12,746 nt of DNA. It comes from Leptospiraceae bacterium (lineage in GTDB: Bacteria; Spirochaetota; Leptospiria; Leptospirales; Leptospiraceae). The position numbers were made by a program, and so were the translations under genes. The notes under the pieces were generated by a model. That model was not told the origin of the DNA. It did not search any database and was given only the letters and a program-made list of their open reading frames with translations. Where the stretch lies: the NCBI GenBank assembly GCA_027485405.1, contig JAIXRB010000163.1, positions 1 through 12,746 on the forward strand, written 5' to 3'. Shown piece after piece: positions 1 through 6,687 of the stretch (positions within the stretch are counted from its first letter, which is position 1; each line of letters starts with the position of its first letter).

Positions 1-51
1 GTCAGCAAGCAGAAATAATGGTAAAAAAAATAAGGCTAAAAATCGTTTCAT
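1..51 (-). CDS. Exported protein, N-terminal fragment (runs off the window)
   Basis: Seventeen codons read from an ATG at 51 down to base 1, giving MKRFLALFFLPLFLLAD. This has the form of a signal peptide: two basic residues followed by a hydrophobic run of about 13 residues. A good Shine-Dalgarno sequence (GAGGA) sits 7 nt upstream of the ATG, and a promoter-like pair lies further upstream at 75-103. The rest of the gene is outside the window, so the mature function cannot be judged. It could be a secreted, outer-membrane or lipoprotein product. It follows the esterase gene on the same strand after a 62-nt gap but appears to have its own promoter. Confidence 0.65.
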   Translation of the reverse strand, partial: MKRFLALFFLPLFLLAD

Positions 52-74
52 GCGAATATCCTCAAACTGATTCC

Positions 75-103
75 TTTATAGTATCGAAACCCTGGGAACC
101 CAA
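75..103 (-). promoter_or_regulatory. Probable sigma70-type promoter of the exported-protein gene
   Basis: On the minus strand TTGGGT (103-98) and TATAAA (80-75) are separated by exactly 17 nt, matching the -35 and -10 consensus at 4/6 and 5/6. The expected start would be near 68, leaving a short leader with a GAGGA ribosome site before the ATG at 51. This is sequence inference only. Confidence 0.45.
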
Positions 104-113
104 TCTTAAATCT

Positions 114-1166
114 CTACACTGACAAATTTCGAATTGAGAGAAATGTTGCAATCCAAGAATGGAAGTCAGATTCGGCATCCTTTGCTTTCGGAATCAACCC
201 CGTCATTTGAATATAACCATGGATCAAACTTGGAAAGTGACTGTGATGCACTGTTATCCCTGCTTTGGTCAGTAATTGGACATAATCTTCACCTTCTTTT
301 AAAAGAGGGTCAAATCCAGCGGTGGATACGTAAGTAGGAGGAAATCCTTTGAACTGATCTTTGTTTAAAAGGACGGGCGATAGCTCGGCTTTGGTTCGGT
401 CTTCTAGTTTTGGAACATAATTTGCTGTAAACCATCGAAGAGTTTCTCTAGTCAATCCAAATCCTTCGCCTAATTCAGAATAAGTAATGGATTCTTTAGA
501 GACATCTGTAACTGGATACAATAAAGCCTGGAAAAGAGGAGGGCTTTCGTTTTTTTGAATGCAATTCCAAGTCACAGAATGGGCAAGAAGAGCTCCAGCG
601 CTGTCGCCCGCAACACCAATGTTGTCAGGACTACCGCCCAACAAATATGCGAATTCCCTAGCATAGGAATATAAACTGTACGCATCTTCATGGGCGGAAG
701 GATAAGGATGTTCAGGTGCCAAACGATAATCACAAGCTATAACAATAGATTTGGTAAAATAACTCAAGGATCGACAAACACCATCATGCGATTCTAAAGA
801 TCCGACCGTAAAACCACCTCCATGAAAATAGAGGATGATGGGTTGTTTTTCTCTTTGGGGGTAAGCGTTGTAGATGCGGATAGGTAAATGGGGATTTGCT
901 TCTGTTTGGATCGTTCTGTTTTCTATGTTTCCCAATCCGATTTCAGGAGCTTTGAAACTCTCGAAGACAAATTCAAAAAGTCGTCTCGCTTTACTGGCAC
1001 TCAGCGATTCCAATGGAGGCAACATGTTGCCTAGCTTTAGAGATAACTGACACTTTTTGTCTAAAACAGTTTCTTTGTAAACAATAGGGTTTCCCAAATA
1101 CAATCCTGAGAACATATCGGAACTGGCGAACAAAAGTTTTGCTAAATAGAAAGGAATTGAACTCAT
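114..1166 (-). CDS. Alpha/beta hydrolase of the hormone-sensitive-lipase family (esterase/lipase)
   Basis: A 350-residue serine hydrolase predicted to cleave carboxyl esters of short or medium acyl chains. The HSL (family IV) signatures are all present: the oxyanion-hole motif HGGGF at 115-119, the following YRLAPEHPYPSA at 147-158, the nucleophile elbow GDSAG at 187-191 with Ser189, the acid Asp286 in AGFDPL, and His316 in the HGY motif. The catalytic triad is therefore complete and the length is normal for the family with a roughly 90-residue N-terminal cap. The start is an ATG overlapping the stop of the upstream DUF2779 gene (ATGA), which implies translational coupling and co-transcription with it. 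No convincing signal peptide is seen; the N-terminus is mildly hydrophobic. The natural substrate is unknown. Housekeeping lipid turnover is possible, and the operon context adds little about substrate. Confidence 0.9.
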   Translation of the reverse strand: MSSIPFYLAKLLFASSDMFSGLYLGNPIVYKETVLDKKCQLSLKLGNMLPPLESLSASKARRLFEFVFESFKAPEIGLGNIENRTIQTEANPHLPIRIYNAYPQREKQPIILYFHGGGFTVGSLESHDGVCRSLSYFTKSIVIACDYRLAPEHPYPSAHEDAYSLYSYAREFAYLLGGSPDNIGVAGDSAGALLAHSVTWNCIQKNESPPLFQALLYPVTDVSKESITYSELGEGFGLTRETLRWFTANYVPKLEDRTKAELSPVLLNKDQFKGFPPTYVSTAGFDPLLKEGEDYVQLLTKAGITVHHSHFPSLIHGYIQMTGLIPKAKDAESDFHSWIATFLSIRNLSV

Positions 1167-2566
1167 TTCTGTTCCTTTATCTTATCTTTTAAGATTTTAA
1201 ACAAGAGATAAATTGCATAAGTGTCCATTGTGCAATAATGGACTAGGTCTTTTAAGATTTTCTCTTTTTCCGATTGGTCCATTTCAGTTAATAAGCACTT
1301 TAAAAGTAGAAAATTCGCTTCTTGTCCGCCTTTGACTTCAAGCTCATTGTAGCTTAAGTCAGTAAAAGCAGGAAGAATGTCTTTTAAACTAGCCGAACCG
1401 TTTTGTTTGGGATGATAAACCCACATAGAGCGAAACGGATGTGCTAGGTCAACAAACTGATTTTGGATGCTATCCCAGAAATCTTGAAACTCTGGGAAGA
1501 TTTGCACTGATTCAGAGATTACCTTCTTCTCAAAGAAAGCATTGTAAGAAAGGATCTTTGCTTCTATTGGAATGTTGTCTTTCAATGCAGTGAGAATTGC
1601 CTGTCTCGGGTCTTCTTTGCTCGGAATGATAGAAAAGACAAAGTGATGGGGTTCGGATTGTTTTTGATCCCAATTGTGTATAGAAAAGAGGAAAGGGATA
1701 TGTTGGAAAGGCTTTGTGTTTTTATAAACTGGAAAAACTGGGTTTATGGTTTCGAAATCTAAAAAGACTAATTTATCTTCGTCTGACGGCAGAAATTTTT
1801 CTAAAAGTTGCAAATCAAAGTAAGGTGTCTTTTGAATATGACACTCTCTCTGGATTTTCTGAATTCTACTCAAATCCTTTTCAGGTATTTGTTCCCAATC
1901 CCTTTTTCCATCTAACCAAAATGCCTTGGCAATTTGAGCGCTATCTCGCAAAAGAAAAACATTTCGTTCTTCTGGTTTGCCAAAACACTGATCAGGCAAA
2001 AAACAACCCTTGGGAGAGTTGCAAGATGGGAGTTCTTCCACGGGAATTGAATTTGGATTTTGAGTGTAAGATACAAACTTGTTCCAATCGGCTTCTAACC
2101 AGCCCTGGTTCTTTTTAATGAGAGCAAGAGCATCGTGTACCACCAAAAAATCAAGATCTGAACCTAAAAAGCAATCAGGATTGATCGTATAAATCTGAAA
2201 TGAAGACAAAACAAGGGAAAGACTTTCGATTGTTTTGGTTTGGAAATAGATGCCTCGAAGCCAATCCTTCTTTACGTGGACAACAGGGCGAAAGTCCCAA
2301 ATCAATACTCCGTTGGAAGCATTTCTGCAGATGGCTTCTACTTTGCAATAGAGCTGTTCTGATTCCATTGCCACTTTCCACTCAGGTGGATTTGCAATGC
2401 AGGATTCATGGGTTTCAATTTTTTGTCGGCAGAGATTTAAAAATTGCTCCCATTCTAAACTAACAGAAATGTCAGGGAAAGGTTTGTTTTTTTTCTCCCA
2501 TGCCCCTAACTCGTAGGATTTGGAGCATCTCGAAAAACTAAGAAATTGTGATTTCTGTAGTTTCAA
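1163..2566 (-). CDS. DUF2779-type protein: Cas4-like Fe-S module plus DEDD exonuclease-like module
   Basis: A 467-residue protein. The N-terminus KSQFLSFSRCSKSYEL resembles the K-S-x-F-L/V-x-x-x-x-C-x-K start of DUF2779 proteins. Four cysteines are placed as for a Cas4-type iron-sulphur cluster: Cys14, then Cys182, Cys188 and Cys194 in C-x5-C-x5-C. The C-terminal half has the family hallmark FLDFETINPVFPVY (268-281), with Asp270 and Glu272 as the exonuclease-I-like pair. YNAFFEKK (341-348), SASLKDILPAF (391-401) and YCTMDTYA (444-451, Asp448) follow as later RNase-H-fold motifs. The Cas4-like nuclease site looks eroded: the usual D...E-V-K reads KVEAI...WDFRP (Glu77, Asp91, Arg93). The start is a TTG inside the end of the WYL regulator (29-nt overlap) with no clear Shine-Dalgarno sequence, and the stop overlaps the esterase start. 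Its role is unknown; a DNA or RNA processing function is inferred from the folds. Confidence 0.8.
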   Translation of the reverse strand: MKLQKSQFLSFSRCSKSYELGAWEKKNKPFPDISVSLEWEQFLNLCRQKIETHESCIANPPEWKVAMESEQLYCKVEAICRNASNGVLIWDFRPVVHVKKDWLRGIYFQTKTIESLSLVLSSFQIYTINPDCFLGSDLDFLVVHDALALIKKNQGWLEADWNKFVSYTQNPNSIPVEELPSCNSPKGCFLPDQCFGKPEERNVFLLRDSAQIAKAFWLDGKRDWEQIPEKDLSRIQKIQRECHIQKTPYFDLQLLEKFLPSDEDKLVFLDFETINPVFPVYKNTKPFQHIPFLFSIHNWDQKQSEPHHFVFSIIPSKEDPRQAILTALKDNIPIEAKILSYNAFFEKKVISESVQIFPEFQDFWDSIQNQFVDLAHPFRSMWVYHPKQNGSASLKDILPAFTDLSYNELEVKGGQEANFLLLKCLLTEMDQSEKEKILKDLVHYCTMDTYAIYLLFKILKDKIKEQK

Positions 2567-3530
2567 TAGAGTATAAGGATTTCCAGAATTCCTGATAATG
2601 GTGAAGGGTCTTTAAAAACAGATCAGGCTCGCAATTTTGAAGTGCTTGCTTGTGGCGGGTGAAAAAAGGAAAAAGAAACTCTTGGTTTGTTGTCTCAAAC
2701 TTAAACACTGAGTTTTCTTGGGAATAAGGATGATCGGCGATTAGCAATTGAAATTGTGGGATAAACTCAGCATTCAGTTCTAGTGTAACAGAAATGGATT
2801 CATGCATATCCAAAGAAAGGGGATGCAACTGCAAAGGCAAAGAAGATAGGGGAATTCTAGATTCAAATTCTTCTCTTAACTGACGTTTGATTTGAATTCT
2901 TGGAACAATAAACTTTCTCAGACTTTTTCGTTTTCGATCAAAAGCCAAAAGATAAAAATCTTCAGAGTTTCTTCTGATAATAGTATAAGGTTCAATTACC
3001 CTTTCTTCTTTTGATAATTCGCCGTATTGAATCATTAAAGGCGATTTGTCTTTGATGGCTTGTAAGATTGAGACTATTGTCTCTTCTTCCGTAACTGTAC
3101 TTACAATCTTCCTGGATTTGATTGCTCTTTGAGGAAAAAGAGATAAGTCATGAGAAAACAATTTTTGTGCAAGAGAAACCGTTGCTTCCGAGTTTTGGTT
3201 TTCTTCTTTTACCAAAAGACTTGCAATCGTTTTCAATTCGTCCTTAGAAAACTTTAATTGATTATCTAAAGATTCTTTGGATAAAGTATAGGTGTAGTTT
3301 TCGTCCGACTCATATCCGTGCTTTGATACTTTAACATTGAATCCCAGTTGTTTTAAAGAATCTAAATCCCTTGTTAACTTTCTACGATTGGAGTCTTGCT
3401 CTTCATTTTTGTAGTAGTGTGGCATTCGATCCTGGATGGAGCGATGTGTTACCCCTCCTTTTTCTTTGAATAAGAGGAATAAGAGAGCAAAGAGTCTACT
3501 TTCAGTTTCGTTTAATTTTTGAACCTGCAT
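2538..3530 (-). CDS. WYL-domain transcriptional regulator (HTH + WYL)
   Basis: A 330-residue predicted DNA-binding regulator. Residues 8-70 form a winged-helix domain (ESRLFALLFLLFKEKGGVTH, then a recognition segment with NRRKLTRDLDSLKQLGF at 48-64), typical of the HTH in WYL/DeoR-like proteins. Residues 148-213 carry a WYL domain: the W-Y-L signature reads DFYLLAFD (191-198) and the arginine motif LRKFIVPRI (204-212) follows. WYL domains bind nucleic acid or other negatively charged ligands and often control phage-defence or DNA-repair genes; the ligand here is unknown. A C-terminal extension (about 240-330) matches the WCX-type tail of such proteins. The ATG at 3530 is the only reasonable start; AGGA lies 11 nt upstream. 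It heads a three-gene overlapping unit with the DUF2779 and esterase genes. Palindromes at the start and just upstream may be its own operator. Confidence 0.85.
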   Translation of the reverse strand: MQVQKLNETESRLFALLFLLFKEKGGVTHRSIQDRMPHYYKNEEQDSNRRKLTRDLDSLKQLGFNVKVSKHGYESDENYTYTLSKESLDNQLKFSKDELKTIASLLVKEENQNSEATVSLAQKLFSHDLSLFPQRAIKSRKIVSTVTEEETIVSILQAIKDKSPLMIQYGELSKEERVIEPYTIIRRNSEDFYLLAFDRKRKSLRKFIVPRIQIKRQLREEFESRIPLSSLPLQLHPLSLDMHESISVTLELNAEFIPQFQLLIADHPYSQENSVFKFETTNQEFLFPFFTRHKQALQNCEPDLFLKTLHHYQEFWKSLYSIETTEITIS

Positions 3531-3563
3531 TTTTGCAAAAATCCTAAGTCTGCCTTTGCAAAG
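3530..3563. promoter_or_regulatory. Paired TTTGCAAA palindromes between divergent genes (candidate operator)
   Basis: Two perfect palindromes with the same 8-bp core lie in the short divergent gap: TTTTTGCAAAAA at 3530-3541 and CTTTGCAAAG at 3554-3563. Their centres are 23 bp apart, about two helical turns, a layout used by dimeric repressors that bind cooperatively. The first overlaps the first base of the WYL regulator's start codon, which suggests autorepression and perhaps joint control of the plus-strand lipoprotein. Binding is inferred. Confidence 0.4.
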
Positions 3564-3615
3564 ATTGGCATTTTTTTTTATTTCGGAAAGAAGAAATTGG
3601 TTTTTACTGGAGGAA

Positions 3616-4359
3616 GTGAGAGCCTTGCCTTTTTTTTTACTCCCTATTTTTTCGATCCAATGTGCTACCTATTGGAGCAATCGAAAGAACGATTTGCAAG
3701 ATATTGTAACGGTAGGTGCCGAAAAACCTATGTATGGAGCGGCTTTGCAGGTTGGTCCTGTTCCAGTTGGAGTCTTGTTTTTGGGTGGAGAGAGTGATCC
3801 AGGCAAGTACGAAGAAGGAGTGGGTTTGGGGCTCCGAGGTGGTGAATTTGGAACCTACCGAAGCCAACAGTTGGTTTATTTCTTTTTAGGCGGAGCTAGT
3901 TTTCTTTCGGGAGAGCCCATTCGAGATAACAAGGGAAAACAGATTCGAGATAAAAAAGGTGTTTTGCTCTCTGAAAACGAAAGGGCAAATATCAAAAGTT
4001 ACTCGTATAGATACTTTGCCTTCTTCAATGATCCTATAAAAAATAGAAAGAAAAGAAAGAAAGAGTCATTTAAGAGGCAAGCGGCAGAAGACTTAGTGAA
4101 AGAGACAGGGAAGCCAGAGTTTTACGCTTACATGCCAGAAGCCGACCCAAAGCCGTTTGGGTATCCCGCTGGGACTTCTTGGAAAGTTGAGGCGACTGCC
4201 GGTTTGTATGGGGGGGCAAGAGTTGGAGTCAATTTTGCTGAGCTAGCTGATTTTGTTCTCGGGATCTTTACTTATGATTTGCTAGACGACGATGTGGAAG
4301 GCAATGAACCTAAAAGTTTTCCTCTGCCTTCTCAGACAGAGTCTCCTAACGAAGAATGA
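3616..4359 (+). CDS. Putative lipoprotein, Leptospira-type, unknown function
   Basis: The only confident plus-strand gene. The mature region begins CATYWSNRKNDLQDIVTVG, followed by glycine-rich segments (GPVPVGVLFLGGES, GVGLGLRGGEFGTY) and a lysine/arginine cluster (NRKKRKKESFKRQ). I associate this pattern with a group of leptospiral lipoproteins of unknown role, from memory only. The start is uncertain. GTG at 3616 gives the signal peptide MRALPFFLLPIFSIQC with Cys16 lipidated, but GGAGG sits only 2 nt upstream. TTG at 3625 has better spacing but no basic residue. An upstream TTG at 3556 would give an over-long signal region. Gln before Cys is unusual even for spirochaetal lipoboxes. Two T9 runs lie near the 5' end (3571-3579 and 3630-3638). 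The product is 247 residues from the GTG start and is convergent with the small lipoprotein gene at 4381. Confidence 0.65.
   Translation: MRALPFFLLPIFSIQCATYWSNRKNDLQDIVTVGAEKPMYGAALQVGPVPVGVLFLGGESDPGKYEEGVGLGLRGGEFGTYRSQQLVYFFLGGASFLSGEPIRDNKGKQIRDKKGVLLSENERANIKSYSYRYFAFFNDPIKNRKKRKKESFKRQAAEDLVKETGKPEFYAYMPEADPKPFGYPAGTSWKVEATAGLYGGARVGVNFAELADFVLGIFTYDLLDDDVEGNEPKSFPLPSQTESPNEE
3919..3966 (+). repeat. Imperfect in-frame tandem duplication, 24-bp unit
   Basis: ATTCGAGATAA starts at 3919 and again at 3943, exactly 24 bp apart. The encoded peptide is IRDNKGKQ followed by IRDKKGVL. It looks like an eight-codon duplication within a charged surface segment of the lipoprotein. Confidence 0.6.
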
Positions 4360-4366
4360 GACTCTG
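4337..4366 (+). terminator. Stem-loop at the lipoprotein stop codon, weak terminator candidate
   Basis: CAGAGTCTC (4337-4345) and GAGACTCTG (4358-4366) form a perfect 9-bp stem around a 12-nt loop that contains part of the TGA stop. A short T run (TATTTTT) begins about 10 nt after the stem, too far for a textbook intrinsic terminator. It lies between convergent genes, where a terminator is expected. The minus-strand side lacks a T run. Confidence 0.35.
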
Positions 4367-4380
4367 CTCGCTATGTATTT

Positions 4381-4749
4381 TTAAAGCTGAAAATCTTTTG
4401 CAGTGATCTTTCCTTTTGGATCAGCGATCAACTTTAGGAATTTGAGTCCGGTAATGTCATCAGGCTTTGCTTTCAAAGTGTAGTATTGTTCTTCCACATC
4501 TTTGTCTTCTACAAACCACCAAACTAACGTAGTTCCTTGAGGGTCAGAGCTTTTTTCAGTGGCTTTTCCTAGCACTGCTTCTGCTTTGATCAATGAGTCA
4601 CCAACTTTAACAGTATCGATCTCTAGTTTTCTAAGACCTGTATGGGGATGGATTTTTTCACTACTGGAAGAAACCTTAGTCGGTGTTGAGCAATTGGCAA
4701 AGAAAAATGTAATGGTGAAAGCAAAGACCAAAGAAAGAAATAGTTTCAT
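4381..4749 (-). CDS. Small lipoprotein with BamE/SmpA-like segment
   Basis: A 122-residue exported lipoprotein. MKLFLSLVFAFTITFFFANC is a lipoprotein signal peptide with the lipidated Cys20; Asn at -1 is tolerated in spirochaetal lipoboxes. A Ser/Thr-rich linker follows. The segment VKVGDSLIKAEAVLGKA (47-63), then TTLVWWF (73-79), resembles the start of BamE/SmpA-type folds, which often act as periplasmic-side lipoproteins in envelope complexes; that resemblance is weak. The ATG at 4749 was chosen over an in-frame start at 4809 because GGAGA sits 8 nt upstream and it gives a proper signal peptide. The longer form would overlap the MFS gene. It follows the MFS transporter by 34 nt with no obvious terminator, so it is probably the third gene of the heme oxygenase unit. 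Its role there is unknown. Confidence 0.8.
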   Translation of the reverse strand: MKLFLSLVFAFTITFFFANCSTPTKVSSSSEKIHPHTGLRKLEIDTVKVGDSLIKAEAVLGKATEKSSDPQGTTLVWWFVEDKDVEEQYYTLKAKPDDITGLKFLKLIADPKGKITAKDFQL

Positions 4750-4783
4750 GTGATTCTCCAGGATAAGTATTACTGAGAGTAGC

Positions 4784-6037
4784 CTAGGAAGTAGGAGCCA
4801 CTTTGGCAAGTAGATTGTTTTTTCGTTCTTGTTCTGCGAACTTAATCTTTGAGTCTATGGCTTTAAAGAATGGTATGGTTAAAAGAGCCAATACCACTTC
4901 TAGGGAACCAAATACCCCCGCCAATGCTGGGAAAGCGTATTCCCTGGGCAAAGCAGCTTCAAAGTATGTTTCTAAGGGAACACTCACTAAGGGCCCAAGC
5001 ATAAACCCTAAGGAACCAATCCCAGTAAAAGCGCTCATAGTTGTAGCTGTTACCGAGCTTCGAGACATCTTGGAAGCAAGCAACATAGAAGGAACAAACA
5101 TAAGACCAGCACCGATTCCACAGATCAGAAGAAAAACTAAGAGCAAATGAAAGTCTGTCGTATAACCACTCAGTGCCAAAAATATGCCGTAGACCAAAGA
5201 TCCTCCTACTACCAACGGTAAAACTCCGATCTTTCTAGCCAATAGTGAGCTTGGGTAAGAGAAAAGACTCATAGGAAGCAGAACCAGACCCAAAAACAGC
5301 CCCAAAGTTCCTGGATGAAATCCTAAGTCTTCTCTCAAATGAATGTTAAATGAAGAAACTAAAAATCCAACAGTAAATCGGTCTATGAAGTTAAACAGAA
5401 ATGGGATAAACAAAAAAGGATTTTGACGAATGCTTTGCAATAGAAAATGCCAGCGAAAGTCTTTGTGTTTGTGAATTCCTTTGTCTCTCAAGAAAAGCAA
5501 AGACGAAAATCCGATAAAAATCAGAATTACCGAACCAGTGTAAAACGGCAACAACGGATTGGATCGTCCTAGAATTCCAAGTGGAAGTCCAAATGCACCG
5601 CCCAAAGAAAGAAACATTCCAGCAATTCCGATTAACACACCTTTTCCGTAAAAACGGTTTTCAATCGGATCGTTTTCTCTGTCTGCGGCACTGGAGAGCA
5701 AGAGTCCAATCACAAAAATATGAGCCGCTCCTTCTAGAAACCGAATAAAAAGGAACAAGGGTAGGTCATCAACGAGAGTTAATAGAAAGAAAAGCCCGGC
5801 ATCTACAAAGCAAAAAAGGGCTATGAAATAACGTCTGGTTTTAAAAAAATCGGAAAGAATTCCAGCAACGGGTGAAAAAAGAAAAGAACCAAGCATTGGT
5901 ATGCTGGTAAAGAAAGCAACGTCCCAATTGGTTCCAAATAAACGATCTTTGACGATGTCTTTTACTACCGGTACAACCATAGTGACCGGTAGCATAGAAA
6001 GAAAGATTAGAAAAATGAGTAGGTAAGGAAAAGTCAA
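4784..6037 (-). CDS. Major facilitator superfamily transporter
   Basis: A 417-residue integral inner-membrane protein with about 12 hydrophobic segments and a central hydrophilic loop near 184-200 (DKGIHKHKDFRW), the usual 6+6 layout. The MFS motif A between helices 2 and 3 reads GILSDFFKTRR (59-69), with the conserved Gly and Asp and the basic end. The start is a TTG whose last bases overlap the heme oxygenase stop (TTGA), so translation is probably coupled to that gene; the next ATG (residue 15) would cut into the first helix. The family moves small molecules by proton coupling, often drugs or metabolites. Placement directly behind heme oxygenase suggests handling of a heme- or iron-related compound such as biliverdin, heme or a siderophore, but this is inference and no substrate can be read from the sequence. 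Confidence 0.88.
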   Translation of the reverse strand: MTFPYLLIFLIFLSMLPVTMVVPVVKDIVKDRLFGTNWDVAFFTSIPMLGSFLFSPVAGILSDFFKTRRYFIALFCFVDAGLFFLLTLVDDLPLFLFIRFLEGAAHIFVIGLLLSSAADRENDPIENRFYGKGVLIGIAGMFLSLGGAFGLPLGILGRSNPLLPFYTGSVILIFIGFSSLLFLRDKGIHKHKDFRWHFLLQSIRQNPFLFIPFLFNFIDRFTVGFLVSSFNIHLREDLGFHPGTLGLFLGLVLLPMSLFSYPSSLLARKIGVLPLVVGGSLVYGIFLALSGYTTDFHLLLVFLLICGIGAGLMFVPSMLLASKMSRSSVTATTMSAFTGIGSLGFMLGPLVSVPLETYFEAALPREYAFPALAGVFGSLEVVLALLTIPFFKAIDSKIKFAEQERKNNLLAKVAPTS

Positions 6038-6678
6038 TTGTTCTGCGGTACCTTTGACTCCAATTCGACGAATAGGTCTTTGTTTAGGTCAAAGACGCTT
6101 TTCGCTTCCTCTACTAATTCAGATTGTTCCGACTCAGAAAGAGGCATTTCGTTCATTAGGCTTCTATATTTTTCTTTAAAAGCTTGGAAGTCTTCTAAAG
6201 CTGGGAATTCGTAAAATGCGAGACCATCTGCAGATTCTAAAGCAAAGGTCTTCGCTATGATTTTCTTCAAAACCTGTCCTCCAGATAAATCCCCCAAGTA
6301 ACGCACATAACTTTGAGCCAATAGCATTGTTGGGTTTTCTTTAGACACACGGAGGATATGATCGATGTAACTTTGGGTTTTTGCAGAAATTGTCCCTGAA
6401 CGTTTTGTCCCTTTTTTAGATTCGTAAAAAGCTATGTCTTCTTCAATTGCTTTTGTTCGAAAGATCTCTGGAAAGTATATCTTTGAGAGAATGGGATGAG
6501 ATTTTTGTTTGGTAAACTCTTCTTCCATAACTTTGTAGATATGATAAAAACATTCCAATTGAAGGGTATAGGTTTGTGGATCGATTTTTCCGCGAAAGGT
6601 AGCAATCAGATAGGGGACTTTTTCGGTTTCCGCATGTTTTTCTGCGGTGCCCTCTCGGAGCTTGAGTGCAAGTGACAT
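6034..6678 (-). CDS. hemO: Heme oxygenase (biliverdin-producing)
   Basis: A 214-residue cytoplasmic enzyme of the canonical HO-1/HmuO family. It opens heme with oxygen and reductant to give biliverdin, CO and ferrous iron, releasing iron from host or environmental heme. The N-terminal helix REGTAEKHAETEK carries the predicted heme-ligand His15 (equivalent to His25 of HO-1). The distal-helix signature YVRYLGDLSGGQVL (124-137) includes Gly129, Asp130 (like Asp140 of HO-1) and the flexible SGG. Length and motif spacing are normal for bacterial members. The ATG at 6678 has AAGGA 8 nt upstream. It is the first gene of a probable three-gene unit with the MFS transporter and small lipoprotein. A strong promoter and a Fur-box-like site lie directly upstream, which predicts repression by iron. 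Leptospira is known to need hemO to use heme as an iron source. Confidence 0.95.
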   Translation of the reverse strand: MSLALKLREGTAEKHAETEKVPYLIATFRGKIDPQTYTLQLECFYHIYKVMEEEFTKQKSHPILSKIYFPEIFRTKAIEEDIAFYESKKGTKRSGTISAKTQSYIDHILRVSKENPTMLLAQSYVRYLGDLSGGQVLKKIIAKTFALESADGLAFYEFPALEDFQAFKEKYRSLMNEMPLSESEQSELVEEAKSVFDLNKDLFVELESKVPQNN

Positions 6679-6687
6679 AATTGGTTT

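Noticed and set aside
1714..2118. Plus-strand open frame of 134 codons inside the DUF2779 gene
   Set aside because: It is antisense to a gene with clear family motifs and has no recognisable domain.
3519..3797. Plus-strand open frame of 92 codons overlapping the lipoprotein start, considered as a frameshifted 5' end
   Set aside because: Shifting frame at the T9 runs does not create a better signal peptide, and the frame overlaps the regulator's start codon region.
4750..4809. Longer start for the small lipoprotein
   Set aside because: It would overlap the MFS gene and bury the signal peptide; the ATG at 4749 has a good ribosome site.
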